A program made the position numbers and the translations under genes. This document shows positions 1-10,335 of a DNA stretch of 64,000 nt, piece after piece. The stretch lies in contig NZ_CP077311.1 of the NCBI RefSeq assembly GCF_019048265.1, positions 1,724,501 through 1,788,500 on the forward strand, written 5' to 3'. Within the stretch, counting starts at the first letter, position 1; every line of letters starts with the position of its first letter. The stretch comes from Aeromonas sp. FDAARGOS 1405. GTDB taxonomy: Bacteria; Pseudomonadota; Gammaproteobacteria; Enterobacterales; Aeromonadaceae. The notes beneath the pieces were generated by a model. The model did no database searches, was not told the DNA's origin, and worked only from the letters and a program-made list of their open reading frames with translations.

Positions 1-1
1 G

Positions 2-565
2 CTGCGCAGCGAAGCCGAGCCGCTGCATCTGCTGATCGTTGGTGGTAGCCTGGGTGCCCGCGTGCTCAACCAGCAGGTACCCGCTGCAGTCGCTGCGGCT
101 GGTGTGCCTATCGAGGTGCGTCACCAGTGTGGCAAGGGCAATGCCGAGACAGTATCTGCTGCCTATGCCCAGCACGGTATCAAGGCCGAGGTAAGTGAAT
201 TTATCAAGGATATGGCTGGCGCCTACGCCTGGGCAGATCTGGTGGTCTGCCGGGCGGGAGCACTGACGGTATCCGAGGTGGCCGCCGCCGGGGTAGCAGC
301 CATTTTCGTGCCGCTTCCCCATGCGGTGGATGATCACCAGACCCGTAACGCCTTGACCCTGGTCGACGGCGGTGCGGCCGAGTTCCTGCCCCAGTCCGAG
401 CTGAACACAACCTCACTCGCGGCACGCCTGACCTGGCTGGCTGGTCGCCGGGAGACCCTGTTTAACATGGCGAAAGCGGCTCGTCGCGTTGCCATCACAG
501 ATGCGGCCGAGCGGGTTGCAGATGAGTGCAAACAGCTCGCCAGTGGGCAGAGTGGTAAAGATTGA
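2..565 (+). CDS. murG: MurG, lipid II synthase (C-terminal part, cut by window start)
   Basis: This is the C-terminal part of UDP-N-acetylglucosamine--N-acetylmuramyl-(pentapeptide) pyrophosphoryl-undecaprenol GlcNAc transferase, which turns lipid I into lipid II at the inner membrane face. The reading frame is already open at base 2. It starts with the [11 protein letters not shown] motif that opens the second Rossmann-like domain, and later has the sugar-nucleotide segment [17 protein letters not shown] and the [12 protein letters not shown] stretch typical of MurG. About 187 residues are present of roughly 355-360 usual, so the N-terminal half lies outside. murC follows 111 bases downstream in the same direction, as in other dcw clusters. 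Confidence 0.95.
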   Translation: MRSEAEPLHLLIVGGSLGARVLNQQVPAAVAAAGVPIEVRHQCGKGNAETVSAAYAQHGIKAEVSEFIKDMAGAYAWADLVVCRAGALTVSEVAAAGVAAIFVPLPHAVDDHQTRNALTLVDGGAAEFLPQSELNTTSLAARLTWLAGRRETLFNMAKAARRVAITDAAERVADECKQLASGQSGKD

Positions 566-676
566 TGAGCAAGGTTGCAGCGGTGACACCGTGCAGCCTT
601 GTACCTGTATGTATTGATGCCGCCGTGCAGCCGCGCTTTGACGGCACATTGCCTGCGGCAGACTAAAGAGACGATT

Positions 677-2131
677 ATGACCAAGGTTGAACTGGCAAAA
701 CTGCGTACTGTGATCCCCGAAATGCGCCGCGTGCGTCGCATCCACTTTATCGGCATCGGTGGTGCTGGTATGGGCGGAATCGCCGAAGTGCTTGCCAACG
801 AAGGGTATCAGGTGACAGGTTCTGACTTGGGTCGCAATGCAGTGACCGAACGGTTGGCAGGACTGGGCGCCCACATTTTTGTCGGTCATAGTGCCGTGCA
901 CGTCGAGGGTGCCAGCGTGGTGGTGGTCTCCACCGCCATCAAACAGGACAACCCGGAGCTGCTGGCTGCCCGCGAGCTACGTATCCCGGTGGTGCGTCGC
1001 GCCGAGATGTTGGCTGAGTTGATGCGTTTCCGTCACGGCATCGCCATTGCCGGCACACACGGCAAGACCACCACCACCAGTCTGGTGGCGAGCATCTATG
1101 CCGAAGCCGACCGCGATCCGACCTTCGTTATCGGTGGCTTGCTCAACAGTGCCGGCACCAATGCCCGTCTGGGCAGCAGCCGCTATCTGATTGCCGAAGC
1201 AGACGAAAGTGACGCCTCCTTCCTGCATCTGCAGCCGATGGTCTCTATCGTGACCAACATTGAAGCGGATCACATGGACACCTACGGCGGTGACTTCTCC
1301 AGGCTGAAGGCCACCTTTATCGAGTTTCTGCACAACCTGCCCTTCTACGGGCTGGCGGTAGTCTGCATCGATGATCCGGTGATCCGTGGTATGTTGCCGG
1401 AGATTGCTCGTCCGACCTTGACTTATGGTCTCTCTGACGACGCTGACGTGCAGGTATTGGATTTTGTCCAGACCACCAACCACAGCAGCTTCCGGGTGCG
1501 TCGCAAAGAGGCGGGCGAACTGCAGGTTACCCTCAACTTGCCGGGGATCCACAATGCCTTGAACGCTGCCGCGGCGATAGCTGTCGCGACTGAAGACGGG
1601 GTTAGCGACGAGGCCATCATCCGTGCGCTGGCCAAGTTTGAAGGGGTTGGCCGTCGCTTCCAGCAGTATGGCGAGTTCGAAACCGGGCGCGGCAAGGCCA
1701 TGCTGGTGGATGATTACGGTCACCACCCGAGCGAAGTGAAGGTCACCATCAACGCTGCTCGTGCCGGTTGGCCCGAGAAGCGTCTGGTAATGGTGTTCCA
1801 GCCGCACCGTTATACCCGCACCCGAGACCTCTACGAGGACTTCGCAGATGTGCTCTCCAAGGTAGATGTACTGGTGATGCTGGAGGTTTATGCTGCCGGT
1901 GAGGATCCGATCCCGGGGGCTGATGGACGGGCTCTGTGTCGCTCCATTCGCTCGCGTGGCAACCTGGAACCCATCTTCGTCGCCACGCCAGATGACGTAC
2001 CTGTCGTGCTGGCCGACGTGATTGGTGAGGGGGATTTGGTGCTGACTCAGGGGGCGGGGAACGTTGGGGCACTTGCCCGTCGTCTCGGCGAAATGAAATT
2101 GCGCATAGATAGCATGAAATCTGGTGCCTGA
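677..2131 (+). CDS. murC: UDP-N-acetylmuramate--L-alanine ligase
   Basis: MurC adds L-alanine to UDP-MurNAc in the cytoplasm, the first step of the peptidoglycan stem peptide. The 484-residue product matches the family length (491 in E. coli). It shows the N-terminal Rossmann motif [17 protein letters not shown], the Mur ligase ATP loop [12 protein letters not shown] near residue 125, and the [10 protein letters not shown] motif of the C-terminal domain. The frame is open upstream to 599, but ATG 677 is preferred because it follows an AAGAGACG ribosome site and starts the conserved N-terminus. Downstream comes ftsQ rather than ddl. Confidence 0.97.
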   Translation: MTKVELAKLRTVIPEMRRVRRIHFIGIGGAGMGGIAEVLANEGYQVTGSDLGRNAVTERLAGLGAHIFVGHSAVHVEGASVVVVSTAIKQDNPELLAARELRIPVVRRAEMLAELMRFRHGIAIAGTHGKTTTTSLVASIYAEADRDPTFVIGGLLNSAGTNARLGSSRYLIAEADESDASFLHLQPMVSIVTNIEADHMDTYGGDFSRLKATFIEFLHNLPFYGLAVVCIDDPVIRGMLPEIARPTLTYGLSDDADVQVLDFVQTTNHSSFRVRRKEAGELQVTLNLPGIHNALNAAAAIAVATEDGVSDEAIIRALAKFEGVGRRFQQYGEFETGRGKAMLVDDYGHHPSEVKVTINAARAGWPEKRLVMVFQPHRYTRTRDLYEDFADVLSKVDVLVMLEVYAAGEDPIPGADGRALCRSIRSRGNLEPIFVATPDDVPVVLADVIGEGDLVLTQGAGNVGALARRLGEMKLRIDSMKSGA

Positions 2132-2147
2132 GGGCCCAATGAGTATT

Positions 2148-2175
2148 TTGACCGCCAAGCCGGGGCCTATATAAT
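2148..2175 (+). promoter_or_regulatory. Strong sigma70-like promoter for ftsQAZ
   Basis: The murC-ftsQ spacer holds TTGACC at 2148-2153 and a consensus TATAAT at 2170-2175, 16 bases apart. Transcription would begin near 2182, inside a short inverted repeat (AACCGG at 2180 and CCGGTT at 2198) and about 48 bases before the ftsQ start. The boxes are seen directly; promoter activity is inferred. Confidence 0.6.
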
Positions 2176-2229
2176 GGCGAACCGGTCTGTCAAAAGGCCG
2201 GTTTAGCGCGTTACACGGGGATCGAGCGG

Positions 2230-2982
2230 GTGGAGGCAAGGGCACAGGGGCGCACCAAGGGCGGCTTCATCGTAGGCGTGATGTTTTTCCTGCTGGTGAT
2301 ATGGGGCTGCTACCGGACTGCGCTGGATGTTAAAGGTTGGCTGACAGATGCCAACCGGTTGCCCATGAGCGAGCTGTTGCTGCAGGGGCAACACCAGTAT
2401 CTGGAAACCGAAGAGCTGCGACTGGCCGTGCTGGATGGTGCCGAGTCACGCAACTTCTTCGAGTTGGATGTCAACGAATTGCAAGCACGGCTTAATGCCT
2501 TGCCATGGGTAGCCTCGGTATCGGTACGCAAGAAGTGGCCGAACAAGATCAAGGTTTACCTGACGGAACAGGATGTGGCGGCGCGCTGGAATGGCAACCG
2601 CTTCGTCAACACCAAGGGCAAGGTGTTCAGTGCGCCGGATCGGGTCAAGACATCGCTGTTGCAGTTGTCTGGGCCGGATGACCAGGCCGCCATGGTGTTG
2701 AAAGAGAGTCGGCAGTACGAAGCGCAGCTGGCGGCCAAGGGATACAAGTTGTTGGGGGTGAATCTGACCCCCCGCCATGCCTGGGAACTGACCCTGGATG
2801 GCAATATCAAGCTGTTTCTGGGGCGTAACGACATAGCGCTCAGGTTGCAGCGGTTTATCGATGCCTTCCCGGTTATCGAACCCCGTTCGCAGGTTGCGTA
2901 TGTGGATCTTCGATACGATACCGGTGTGGCAGTTGGCTGGAAGAAGAGCGAAGAGAAAGTGCATGACCAACACCGCAGATAG
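2230..2982 (+). CDS. ftsQ: Cell division protein FtsQ
   Basis: FtsQ is a bitopic inner-membrane protein that links FtsB/FtsL to the late divisome. The 250-residue product has a short basic N-terminus, one membrane segment (about residues 14-30, FIVGVMFFLLVIWGCY), then a periplasmic POTRA-like region. That region contains LPMSELLLQGQHQYL and the conserved LPWVASVSVRKKWPNKIKV block, followed by the beta domain. The start is GTG 2230; no ATG in frame would keep the membrane segment. The 3' end overlaps ftsA by 20 bases, which suggests translational coupling. Confidence 0.95.
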   Translation: MEARAQGRTKGGFIVGVMFFLLVIWGCYRTALDVKGWLTDANRLPMSELLLQGQHQYLETEELRLAVLDGAESRNFFELDVNELQARLNALPWVASVSVRKKWPNKIKVYLTEQDVAARWNGNRFVNTKGKVFSAPDRVKTSLLQLSGPDDQAAMVLKESRQYEAQLAAKGYKLLGVNLTPRHAWELTLDGNIKLFLGRNDIALRLQRFIDAFPVIEPRSQVAYVDLRYDTGVAVGWKKSEEKVHDQHRR

Positions 2983-4222
2983 GAATTTGATTGTCGGACT
3001 GGATATCGGCACAACCAAGGTGGCGGTTCTGGTTGGGGAAGTATTGCCGGACGGTGAACTGAACGTCATCGGTATGGGCAGTCACGCCTCCCGCGGGATG
3101 GAGAAGGGAGGGGTCAACGACCTCGATTCCGTGGTCAAGTCACTGCGCCGTGCGGTGGAAGAGGCCGAGATGATGGCGGATTGCCAGATCAGCTCGGTTT
3201 ATCTGGGGTTGTCCGGCAAGCATATCGATTGCCGCAACGAGACCGGCATGGTGCCCATCTCCGATGAGGAGGTGACCCAGGAGGATGTGGACAACGTGAT
3301 CCACACCGCCAAGTCGGTTCGCCTCTCCGACGAGCTGCGTGTGCTGCACGTGCTGCCCCAGGAGTTTGCCATCGACTATCAGGAAGGGATCAAGAATCCG
3401 GTCGGCCTCTCCGGCGTGCGGATGGCGGCCAAGGTGCATCTCATCACCTGCCATAACGACATGGCTCGCAACATCGAGAAGTGTGTCGAGAAGGTAGGGC
3501 TGCGGGTCGATCAACTGATCTTCTCTGCGCTGGCATCCAGCTACGCAGTGTTGACTGAAGACGAGAAAGAGCTGGGGGTCTGCGTGGTGGACATCGGTGG
3601 CGGCACTATGGACATGTCGCTGTTTACCGGCGGCGCACTGCGCCACACCAAGGTGATCCCGTACGCTGGCAGCACTGTAACCAGCGACATCGCCTACGCC
3701 TTCGGTACGCCGCCGCTCGACGCAGAAGCGATCAAGGTGCGCTACGGCTGTGCCCTCGGTCGTCTGGTCAGCAAGGAAGACAATATTGAAGTGCCCAGTG
3801 TCGGCGGCCGTCCGGCGCGCAGCCTGCAGCGGCAGACACTGGCTGAAGTGATTGAGCCCCGTTACACCGAGTTGCTCTCCATGGTGAATGATGAGCTGGT
3901 GCGGGTACAAAGCGAGTTGAAAGCGCAGGGGGTCAAGCATCAGCTGGCAGCCGGTGTGGTCTTGACCGGCGGCGCTGCCCAGATTGAAGGCATTGTGGAG
4001 TGTGCAGAGCAGATCTTCCAGTGTCAGGTCAGGGTAGGGGAGCCCATGAATATTCGTGGTCTGAGTGATTACGTGCAGGCACCGGTGTACTCGACCGCAG
4101 TCGGGTTGCTGCAGTATGGCCGTACCCATCAGGCAACAGGTAGCAACAAAGAATATGCCGCCAAGGCAAGCGTCGGTGGCCTGGTCAAACGGGTCAGCAA
4201 CTGGCTGCGTGGCGAGTTCTAA
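2963..4222 (+). CDS. ftsA: Cell division protein FtsA
   Basis: FtsA is the actin-like ATPase that tethers FtsZ filaments to the membrane and recruits later divisome proteins. The 419-residue product is the usual length (420 in E. coli). It starts with the phosphate-1 motif LIVGLDIGTTKVAVLVGE and contains the second phosphate loop VCVVDIGGGTMDMSLF and the adenosine motif VVLTGGAAQIEG. It ends in a basic amphipathic tail (RVSNWLRGEF) that serves as membrane anchor in the family. ATG 2963 lies inside the 3' end of ftsQ; the frame is open further upstream but that part only shadows ftsQ. Confidence 0.97.
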   Translation: MTNTADRNLIVGLDIGTTKVAVLVGEVLPDGELNVIGMGSHASRGMEKGGVNDLDSVVKSLRRAVEEAEMMADCQISSVYLGLSGKHIDCRNETGMVPISDEEVTQEDVDNVIHTAKSVRLSDELRVLHVLPQEFAIDYQEGIKNPVGLSGVRMAAKVHLITCHNDMARNIEKCVEKVGLRVDQLIFSALASSYAVLTEDEKELGVCVVDIGGGTMDMSLFTGGALRHTKVIPYAGSTVTSDIAYAFGTPPLDAEAIKVRYGCALGRLVSKEDNIEVPSVGGRPARSLQRQTLAEVIEPRYTELLSMVNDELVRVQSELKAQGVKHQLAAGVVLTGGAAQIEGIVECAEQIFQCQVRVGEPMNIRGLSDYVQAPVYSTAVGLLQYGRTHQATGSNKEYAAKASVGGLVKRVSNWLRGEF

Positions 4223-4261
4223 GAATTTTGCTGAGTCAGGCAAATAAAGCGGAGAGACAAC

Positions 4262-5413
4262 ATGTTTGAATTTATGGATAGCCACACTGACGAAGCCGTC
4301 ATTAAAGTGATCGGTGTAGGTGGCGGCGGCGGCAACGCTGTCGAACACATGGTTCGTCAAAACATCGAAGGTGTCGAGTTCATCACCGTCAACACCGACG
4401 CCCAGGCACTGCGTAACTCCAGTGCCAACACCACTCTGCAGATCGGTAGTGGTATTACCAAGGGTCTGGGGGCGGGTGCCAATCCCGAAGTGGGTCGTGA
4501 TGCGGCCATGGAAGATCGCGAAGCACTGCGTGAGCTGCTGACCGGTTCCGACATGGTGTTTATCGCCGCTGGTATGGGGGGTGGTACCGGTACCGGTGCT
4601 GCGCCGATCGTGGCCGAAGTGGCGCGCGAGATGGGCATCCTGACCGTTGCTGTAGTGACCAAGCCGTTCTCCTTCGAAGGGAAGAAGCGGATGGGCTTCG
4701 CCGCGCACGGTATCGAAGAGCTCTCCAAAAATGTTGACTCCCTGATCACCATCCCCAACGACAAGTTGCTGAAGGTGCTGGGTCGCGGCATCTCCCTGCT
4801 GGACGCCTTCAAGGCGGCCAACGATGTACTGCTTGGTGCGGTACAGGGCATTGCCGAGCTGATCACCCGTCCGGGCTTGATCAACGTCGACTTCGCGGAC
4901 GTACGTACCGTGATGCGCGAAATGGGTACCGCCATGATGGGTACCGGTTCTGCCTCCGGTGATGACCGTGCCGAAGAAGCGGCCGAGAAAGCCATCTCCA
5001 GCCCGCTGCTGGAAGATGTGGATCTGGCCGGTGCCCGCGGCATCCTGGTCAACATCACTGCTGGCATGGACATGACCATTGAAGAGTTCGAAACCGTGGG
5101 TAACGCGGTCAAGGCCTTCGCTTCCGAGAACGCCACTGTGGTAGTGGGTACCGTAATCGATCCGGAAATGCACGACGAACTGCGTGTGACCGTGGTTGCG
5201 ACCGGTATCGGTGCCGAGCGCAAGCCGGACATCACGCTAGTCAAGAGCAGCCAGGTGCAAGAGCGCCCGGTGCGTCAGCCGCTGGTCAGTGACATGATGC
5301 AAGGCCGCGTGATGGACGAAGCGCCGGCCAAGGTGGTCAACGCCGAGCCGCAAGCCCGTCGTGAACCGGATTATCTGGATATTCCGGCGTTCCTGCGCAA
5401 GCAGGCAGACTAA
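4262..5413 (+). CDS. ftsZ: Cell division protein FtsZ
   Basis: FtsZ is the tubulin-like GTPase that forms the cytokinetic Z ring. The 383-residue protein carries the glycine-rich IKVIGVGGGGGNAVEHM segment, the GTP signature GGGTGTGAAP (about residues 103-112) and the NVDFADVRTVM T7-loop region with its catalytic aspartates. A variable linker then leads to the C-terminal peptide EPDYLDIPAFLRKQAD, which binds FtsA and ZipA in the family. A good ribosome site (GGAGAG) lies 6 to 8 bases before the ATG. The gene is 39 bases after ftsA. Confidence 0.98.
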   Translation: MFEFMDSHTDEAVIKVIGVGGGGGNAVEHMVRQNIEGVEFITVNTDAQALRNSSANTTLQIGSGITKGLGAGANPEVGRDAAMEDREALRELLTGSDMVFIAAGMGGGTGTGAAPIVAEVAREMGILTVAVVTKPFSFEGKKRMGFAAHGIEELSKNVDSLITIPNDKLLKVLGRGISLLDAFKAANDVLLGAVQGIAELITRPGLINVDFADVRTVMREMGTAMMGTGSASGDDRAEEAAEKAISSPLLEDVDLAGARGILVNITAGMDMTIEEFETVGNAVKAFASENATVVVGTVIDPEMHDELRVTVVATGIGAERKPDITLVKSSQVQERPVRQPLVSDMMQGRVMDEAPAKVVNAEPQARREPDYLDIPAFLRKQAD

Positions 5414-5434
5414 GCCTCTGATGAGGCTTGTTTG
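5412..5434 (+). terminator. Short hairpin after ftsZ
   Basis: AAGCCTC (5412-5418) and GAGGCTT (5423-5429) form a 7-bp stem with a TGAT loop that includes the last bases of the ftsZ stop codon. It is followed by a modest T-rich run (GTTTGT). It is probably a weak terminator or attenuator before lpxC. Confidence 0.5.
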
Positions 5435-5461
5435 TCTGTTGCTTAAGGAATGTGCTAAGAT
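5432..5461 (+). promoter_or_regulatory. Possible lpxC promoter
   Basis: TTGTCT (5432-5437) and TAAGAT (5456-5461) are separated by 18 bases, just after the ftsZ hairpin and about 50 bases before lpxC. The match is moderate, so this is a candidate only. Confidence 0.35.
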
Positions 5462-5512
5462 GGCCTGCCAACGACCATCTGGTCCGGATTTTAAGCTGTT
5501 TAGGGTACACCC

Positions 5513-6436
5513 ATGATTAGACAAAGAACCTTGAAAACGAGTGTACAGGCGACTGGTGTCGGCCTGCATTCGGGCCGGAAAGTCACCATGACATTCCGTC
5601 CGGCACCTGTGAACACAGGGATCGTTTACTTGCGTACCGATCTGAATCCTGTGGTGGAGCTGCCAGCCAATGCCGATCAGGTGCGCGATACCGTTCTCTG
5701 TACCGCTCTGGTCAACGAAGCCGGTGTCCGGGTCTCTACCATTGAGCACCTCTCCGCCGCGCTGGCTGGGATGGGGATCGACAACCTCTATGTCGAGGTT
5801 GACGCGCCCGAGATCCCGGTGATGGATGGCAGTGCGCATCCCTTTATCTACCTGCTGCAGGAAGTCGGGATCCGTGAGCAAAATGCGGCCAAGCAGTTTG
5901 TGCGGATCAAGAAGAGCATCCGGGTTGAAGACGGCGACAAGTGGGCGGAATTCCACCCCTATCGCAACGGCTTCAAAATGGATCTCGAGATCGACTTCCA
6001 GCATCCGGTCTTTGAAGGGCGCAATCAGCGTTGCGTACTGGACTTCTCCGGAGCTTCCTTCGTGAAAGAGATCAGCCGTGCCCGTACCTTCGGGTTCATG
6101 CGTGATATCGAGTACCTGCGTTCCCAGAACCTGGCGCTGGGCGGAAGCCTAGAAAACGCCGTGGTACTGGATGACTATCGGGTGCTGAACGAAGACGGTT
6201 TGCGTTATGAGGACGAGTTCGTCAAGCACAAGATGCTGGACGCGATCGGTGACCTCTATATGTGTAACCGCAGCATCATCGGTGAGTTCCGTGCCTACAA
6301 GACCGGACATGCCCTGAACAACAAACTGCTGCGTGCCTTGCTGGCCGAGCAGGAGGCTTGGGAACTGGTGACCTTCGAGGGTGAGGGCGACAAAGCGCCT
6401 ATCGCTTACTACGATAACGGTCTGGTTCTGGCCTGA
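5513..6436 (+). CDS. lpxC: UDP-3-O-acyl-N-acetylglucosamine deacetylase
   Basis: LpxC is the zinc-dependent deacetylase that carries out the committed step of lipid A synthesis in the cytoplasm. The 307-residue product is the normal length (305 in E. coli). It has the N-terminal [20 protein letters not shown] block, the first zinc histidine in [12 protein letters not shown], and the second metal site in [15 protein letters not shown]. The catalytic histidine lies near the C-terminus ([11 protein letters not shown]). The gene closes the dcw cluster, as in enterics. In E. coli the level of the enzyme is set by FtsH proteolysis, which cannot be judged from this sequence. Confidence 0.98.
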   Translation: MIRQRTLKTSVQATGVGLHSGRKVTMTFRPAPVNTGIVYLRTDLNPVVELPANADQVRDTVLCTALVNEAGVRVSTIEHLSAALAGMGIDNLYVEVDAPEIPVMDGSAHPFIYLLQEVGIREQNAAKQFVRIKKSIRVEDGDKWAEFHPYRNGFKMDLEIDFQHPVFEGRNQRCVLDFSGASFVKEISRARTFGFMRDIEYLRSQNLALGGSLENAVVLDDYRVLNEDGLRYEDEFVKHKMLDAIGDLYMCNRSIIGEFRAYKTGHALNNKLLRALLAEQEAWELVTFEGEGDKAPIAYYDNGLVLA

Positions 6437-6446
6437 TAGCTATGCA

Positions 6447-6491
6447 ACGGAACGTCGGTCCTCTCTCCGCACCGACGTTCCGTCATTTGTT
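6447..6491 (+). terminator. lpxC terminator
   Basis: A perfect 13-bp inverted repeat (ACGGAACGTCGGT at 6447-6459 and its complement at 6471-6483, 11-base loop) is followed by CATTTGTTT. It marks the end of the dcw transcript. Confidence 0.75.
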
Positions 6492-6576
6492 TACTCCATC
6501 CTTTAATACCGATTATCTCCCGGTTTTATTTCCCGTGCAGGCTCTTGGCCGCACCTGACCGAGCAGACTGATTTCT

Positions 6577-7482
6577 ATGAGCATTACCCTGATCCTCCAC
6601 GGCAAGCAGCGACGCAAGTTGCACCTGCCCAAACAACGTCTGGCCTGGGTCGGCGGTATTCTCCTCTCCCTGTTGGCACTTGGTGGTGGTTGGCTTTGGC
6701 AGAGTTGGCACCAGAAAATGGAGGCGCTGGAAGTAGCGCTTGCCGTTGCCGAGCAACAGTCCGTCGACCAGAGTGGCGACGAAGCCCGTGAACAGTTGGC
6801 AATGTTGGCTGCTCAGGTGGGCACCATGCAAGGCCAGCTTGGCCGTCTCAATGCCCTCGGCGAACGATTGACCGAGCAGGCCGATCTCGACCCCGACGAG
6901 TTCAATTTCAAAGAGCTGCCCCCCATGGGCGGACCTTCTTATGATGAAGATCTGGAAGTGAGCCTCAACGAGCTGCAAGCCTCGATGAAACACCTCAGCC
7001 AGCAGCTCAGCAGCCGTGAAGAGCAGCTGTCGGTACTTGAATCTTTCATCATGAATCACCATATCACCGATGCCGGTTTTATTTCCGGCACGCCAGTCAA
7101 ACAAGAGCGAGTTTGGGTCTCGTCCGGGTTTGGTGGACGGGTCGATCCGTTCAACGGGCGTGCCAAGATGCACAAAGGGGTCGATTTCCGTGGCAAACCC
7201 GGAACCCCTATTCTGGCCACCGGGCCTGGCATTGTCAGCTGGGCGGGCCGTCATCCGGAATTTGGCAATATGGTGGAGATTAATCACGGCAATGGCCTTG
7301 TCACCCGCTATGCCCACAACTCCAGGTTGCTGGTCGAGGTGGGCACAATGGTTGATCAGGGTCAGAAGATTGCCTTGATGGGACGTACCGGTCGTGCGAC
7401 CGGTGTCCATTTGCATTACGAAGTGTTGAAAGACGGTCGTCAGGTCAACCCCGCACGCTTTCTCAGTGCCAGCCGGGGTTAG
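6577..7482 (+). CDS. M23 family metallopeptidase, membrane-anchored
   Basis: This is a probable peptidoglycan endopeptidase or LytM-type regulator acting in the periplasm. The 301-residue product has a basic N-terminus and one membrane segment (about residues 25-45, LAWVGGILLSLLALGGGWLW). A coiled-coil-like glutamine-rich region follows (about 50-155), then a C-terminal M23 domain. The domain holds MHKGVDFRGKPGTPI, GNMVEINHGNGLVTRYAH and GVHLHYEVL, which supply the H-x-x-x-D and H-x-H zinc ligands. Because all ligands appear intact it may be catalytic, unlike EnvC or NlpD. It sits between lpxC and secA, where E. coli has secM. Confidence 0.88.
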   Translation: MSITLILHGKQRRKLHLPKQRLAWVGGILLSLLALGGGWLWQSWHQKMEALEVALAVAEQQSVDQSGDEAREQLAMLAAQVGTMQGQLGRLNALGERLTEQADLDPDEFNFKELPPMGGPSYDEDLEVSLNELQASMKHLSQQLSSREEQLSVLESFIMNHHITDAGFISGTPVKQERVWVSSGFGGRVDPFNGRAKMHKGVDFRGKPGTPILATGPGIVSWAGRHPEFGNMVEINHGNGLVTRYAHNSRLLVEVGTMVDQGQKIALMGRTGRATGVHLHYEVLKDGRQVNPARFLSASRG

Positions 7483-7540
7483 GTTTTTTTCTTCAGTTCC
7501 AGTGACGGAACGCTTTTATAACCAGAAATAGTTGGTACCC

Positions 7541-10261
7541 ATGATTAGCACACTGCTTACCAAGATTATCGGCAGCCGGAACGACAGAACGCTCAAGGCT
7601 TTGCGCAAAATTGTAAAACAGATCAATGCCATGGAGCCGCAGTTCGAGGCTCTCTCCGATTCCGAGTTGCAGGCCAAAACGGCTGAATACCGTCAGCGTA
7701 TCGAGCAGGGCGAGACTCTGGAGCAGTTGCTGCCGGAAGCGTTCGCGACTGTGCGTGAAGCCTCCAAGCGGGTGTTCGGCATGCGTCACTTCGACGTACA
7801 GCTGATCGGCGGTATGGTGCTGAACTCCAACCGCATTGCAGAAATGAAGACAGGTGAAGGTAAGACCCTGACCGCGACCCTGCCGGCCTACCTGAATGCC
7901 CTGAGCGGTCGTGGCGTGCACGTGGTGACCGTGAACGACTACTTGGCCAAGCGTGATGCGGAAGCTAACCGTCCGCTGTTTGCTTTCCTCGGCATGACCG
8001 TTGCGTGCAACGTGCCCGGCATGGATGCGTCCCAGAAGCGTGACGCCTACGCTGCCGATATCACCTACGGTACCAACAACGAATTCGGTTTCGACTACCT
8101 GCGTGACAACATGGCGTTCTCGCCGGAGCAGCGCGTACAGCGCCCGCTTAACTACGCGCTGGTGGACGAGGTTGACTCGGTGCTTATCGATGAAGCCCGT
8201 ACTCCGCTCATCATCTCCGGCCCGGCCGAAGACAGCTCAGAGCTCTATATTCGCGTCAACAAGCTGATCCCGCTGCTGGTCAAGCAGGACAAGGAAGACA
8301 CCGAAGAGTACACCGGTGACGGTCACTACACGGTGGACGAGAAGAACCGTCAGGCCCTGCTGACCGAAAACGGCCAGATCTTCGTGGAAGAGCTGCTCAA
8401 GAAAGAGGGGCTGCTGGACGAGAACGACTCCCTGTTCTCCGCCTCAAACATCAGCCTGCTGCACCACGTCAACGCCGGTCTGCGTGCTCATACCCTGTTC
8501 GAGCGCAATGTGGACTACATCGTCCAGAAGGACGAGATCGTCATCGTCGATGAGCACACCGGTCGTACCATGCCGGGTCGTCGCTGGTCCGATGGTCTGC
8601 ATCAGGCCGTTGAAGCAAAGGAAGGGGTGAAGATCCAGAACGAGAACCAGACGCTGGCATCTATCACCTTCCAGAACTACTTCCGTCTCTACAACAAGCT
8701 GGCGGGGATGACCGGTACTGCAGATACCGAAGCCTTTGAATTCCAACAGATTTATGGCCTGGATACCGTGGTTATCCCGACCAACAAGCCGATGGTGCGC
8801 AAGGACATGGGCGATCTGGTCTACCTGACCGCCAATGAGAAGTATGCTGCCATCGTCAAGGATATTCGCGAGTGTGTGGAGCGCGGCCAGCCGGTGCTGG
8901 TGGGTACCGTCTCCATCGAAAACTCAGAGCTGCTCTCCGGCATCCTGACCAAGGAGAAGATCCCGCATCAGGTACTGAACGCCAAGTTCCACGCCATGGA
9001 GGCGGAGATCGTTGCCCAGGCAGGCCAGACTGGTGCTGTCACCATCGCCACCAACATGGCCGGTCGTGGTACCGATATCGTGTTGGGCGGCAACTGGCAG
9101 GCAGAGATCGCCAAGCTGGAGAACCCGACCGAGGAGCAGATTGCCGAGCTGAAAGCGGCCTGGCAGGTGCGCCACGATGCCGTGCTGGCCGCCGGTGGTC
9201 TGCACATTATCGGTACCGAGCGTCACGAATCCCGTCGTATCGACAACCAGCTGCGCGGCCGTTCCGGTCGTCAGGGTGACCCGGGTTCCTCCCGCTTTTA
9301 CCTCTCCATGGAAGATACCCTGATGCGGATCTTCGCTTCCGATCGCGTCACCGGCATGATGAAGAAGCTGGGCATGGAAGAGGGCGAAGCCATCGAACAC
9401 CCCTGGGTCACCAAGGCGATCGAAAATGCCCAGCGCAAGGTGGAAGGTCGCAACTTCGACATCCGCAAGAGCTTGCTGGAGTTTGACGACGTGGCCAACG
9501 ACCAGCGCAAGGTGGTGTACGAGCAGCGTAACGAGCTGCTGGATACCAACGACATCTCCGAGACCATCCACGTTATCCGTGATGATGTCTACGGCAGCGT
9601 GATCGATGAGTATATCCCGCCCCAGTCTCTGGAAGAGATGTGGGATGTACCGGGTCTGGAAGCGCGCCTGAAGGCCGATTTCGCGCTGGATCTGCCGCTG
9701 CAGCAGTGGCTGGCGGAAGATGACAAGCTTTACGAAGAGAAGCTGCGCGAGCGCATTCTGGACGAAGCCACCAAGCTCTATGCCCACAAGGAGGAGCTGG
9801 TTGGCAAAGAGGTGCTGCGCAACTTCGAGAAGGCGGTGATGCTGCAAACTCTGGATGGTTTGTGGAAAGAGCATCTGGCGGCCATGGATCACCTGCGTCA
9901 GGGCATCCATCTGCGCGGCTACGCCCAGAAGAACCCCAAGCAGGAGTACAAGCGTGAATCCTTCGATCTGTTCACCCAGATGCTGGAAACCCTCAAGCGC
10001 GACGTGGTCAGCATCCTGAGCCGGGTTCAGGTGCAGGAGCGCGATGTAGAGGCGATGGAAGAGCAGCAGCGCCAGCAGGCGGAAGCCGCTCCCCGTACCT
10101 ACACCCACGCTGCTGCCGAGAACCAGCTGGCGGACGAAGAGGAAAGTGCTGCCGAGGGTCACACCACCTTCGTGCGTGACGAGCAGAAGATCGGCCGCAA
10201 CGATCCCTGCCCGTGCGGCTCCGGCAAGAAGTACAAGCATTGCCACGGTCAGTTGACCTGA
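7541..10261 (+). CDS. secA: Preprotein translocase ATPase SecA
   Basis: SecA is the motor ATPase that drives unfolded preproteins through SecYEG. The 906-residue product matches the family (901 in E. coli). It shows the Walker A region [18 protein letters not shown], the Walker B region [20 protein letters not shown], the second ATPase half with [14 protein letters not shown], and the [11 protein letters not shown] motif. The C-terminal zinc tail [14 protein letters not shown] binds SecB. A TTG lies in frame at 7532, but ATG 7541 begins the conserved [16 protein letters not shown] segment. No SecM-like arrest peptide is visible upstream. Confidence 0.98.
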   Translation: MISTLLTKIIGSRNDRTLKALRKIVKQINAMEPQFEALSDSELQAKTAEYRQRIEQGETLEQLLPEAFATVREASKRVFGMRHFDVQLIGGMVLNSNRIAEMKTGEGKTLTATLPAYLNALSGRGVHVVTVNDYLAKRDAEANRPLFAFLGMTVACNVPGMDASQKRDAYAADITYGTNNEFGFDYLRDNMAFSPEQRVQRPLNYALVDEVDSVLIDEARTPLIISGPAEDSSELYIRVNKLIPLLVKQDKEDTEEYTGDGHYTVDEKNRQALLTENGQIFVEELLKKEGLLDENDSLFSASNISLLHHVNAGLRAHTLFERNVDYIVQKDEIVIVDEHTGRTMPGRRWSDGLHQAVEAKEGVKIQNENQTLASITFQNYFRLYNKLAGMTGTADTEAFEFQQIYGLDTVVIPTNKPMVRKDMGDLVYLTANEKYAAIVKDIRECVERGQPVLVGTVSIENSELLSGILTKEKIPHQVLNAKFHAMEAEIVAQAGQTGAVTIATNMAGRGTDIVLGGNWQAEIAKLENPTEEQIAELKAAWQVRHDAVLAAGGLHIIGTERHESRRIDNQLRGRSGRQGDPGSSRFYLSMEDTLMRIFASDRVTGMMKKLGMEEGEAIEHPWVTKAIENAQRKVEGRNFDIRKSLLEFDDVANDQRKVVYEQRNELLDTNDISETIHVIRDDVYGSVIDEYIPPQSLEEMWDVPGLEARLKADFALDLPLQQWLAEDDKLYEEKLRERILDEATKLYAHKEELVGKEVLRNFEKAVMLQTLDGLWKEHLAAMDHLRQGIHLRGYAQKNPKQEYKRESFDLFTQMLETLKRDVVSILSRVQVQERDVEAMEEQQRQQAEAAPRTYTHAAAENQLADEEESAAEGHTTFVRDEQKIGRNDPCPCGSGKKYKHCHGQLT

Positions 10262-10274
10262 TCGACGCTATGCC

Positions 10275-10306
10275 ATAACAGGCGGGCCAAGTGCCCGCCT
10301 TGTTAT
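10275..10306 (+). terminator. Hairpin after secA
   Basis: ATAACAGGCGGGC (10275-10287) pairs with GCCCGCCTTGTTAT (10293-10306) with one bulged base and a 5-base loop. The T tract is short, so some read-through into mutT is likely. Confidence 0.65.
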
Positions 10307-10335
10307 TGGTGGCAACAAGCGAACAGAGGTAATTG

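Noticed and set aside
3140-5173. Minus-strand open frame opposite ftsA-ftsZ (677 codons)
   Set aside because: It spans two well-supported plus-strand genes, is unusually rich in His, Gly and Thr, and has no recognisable domain; a shadow frame.
7483-7540. Possible SecM-like arrest peptide before secA
   Set aside because: The 58-base spacer is too short, and the upstream gene is an M23 peptidase with no arrest motif at its end.
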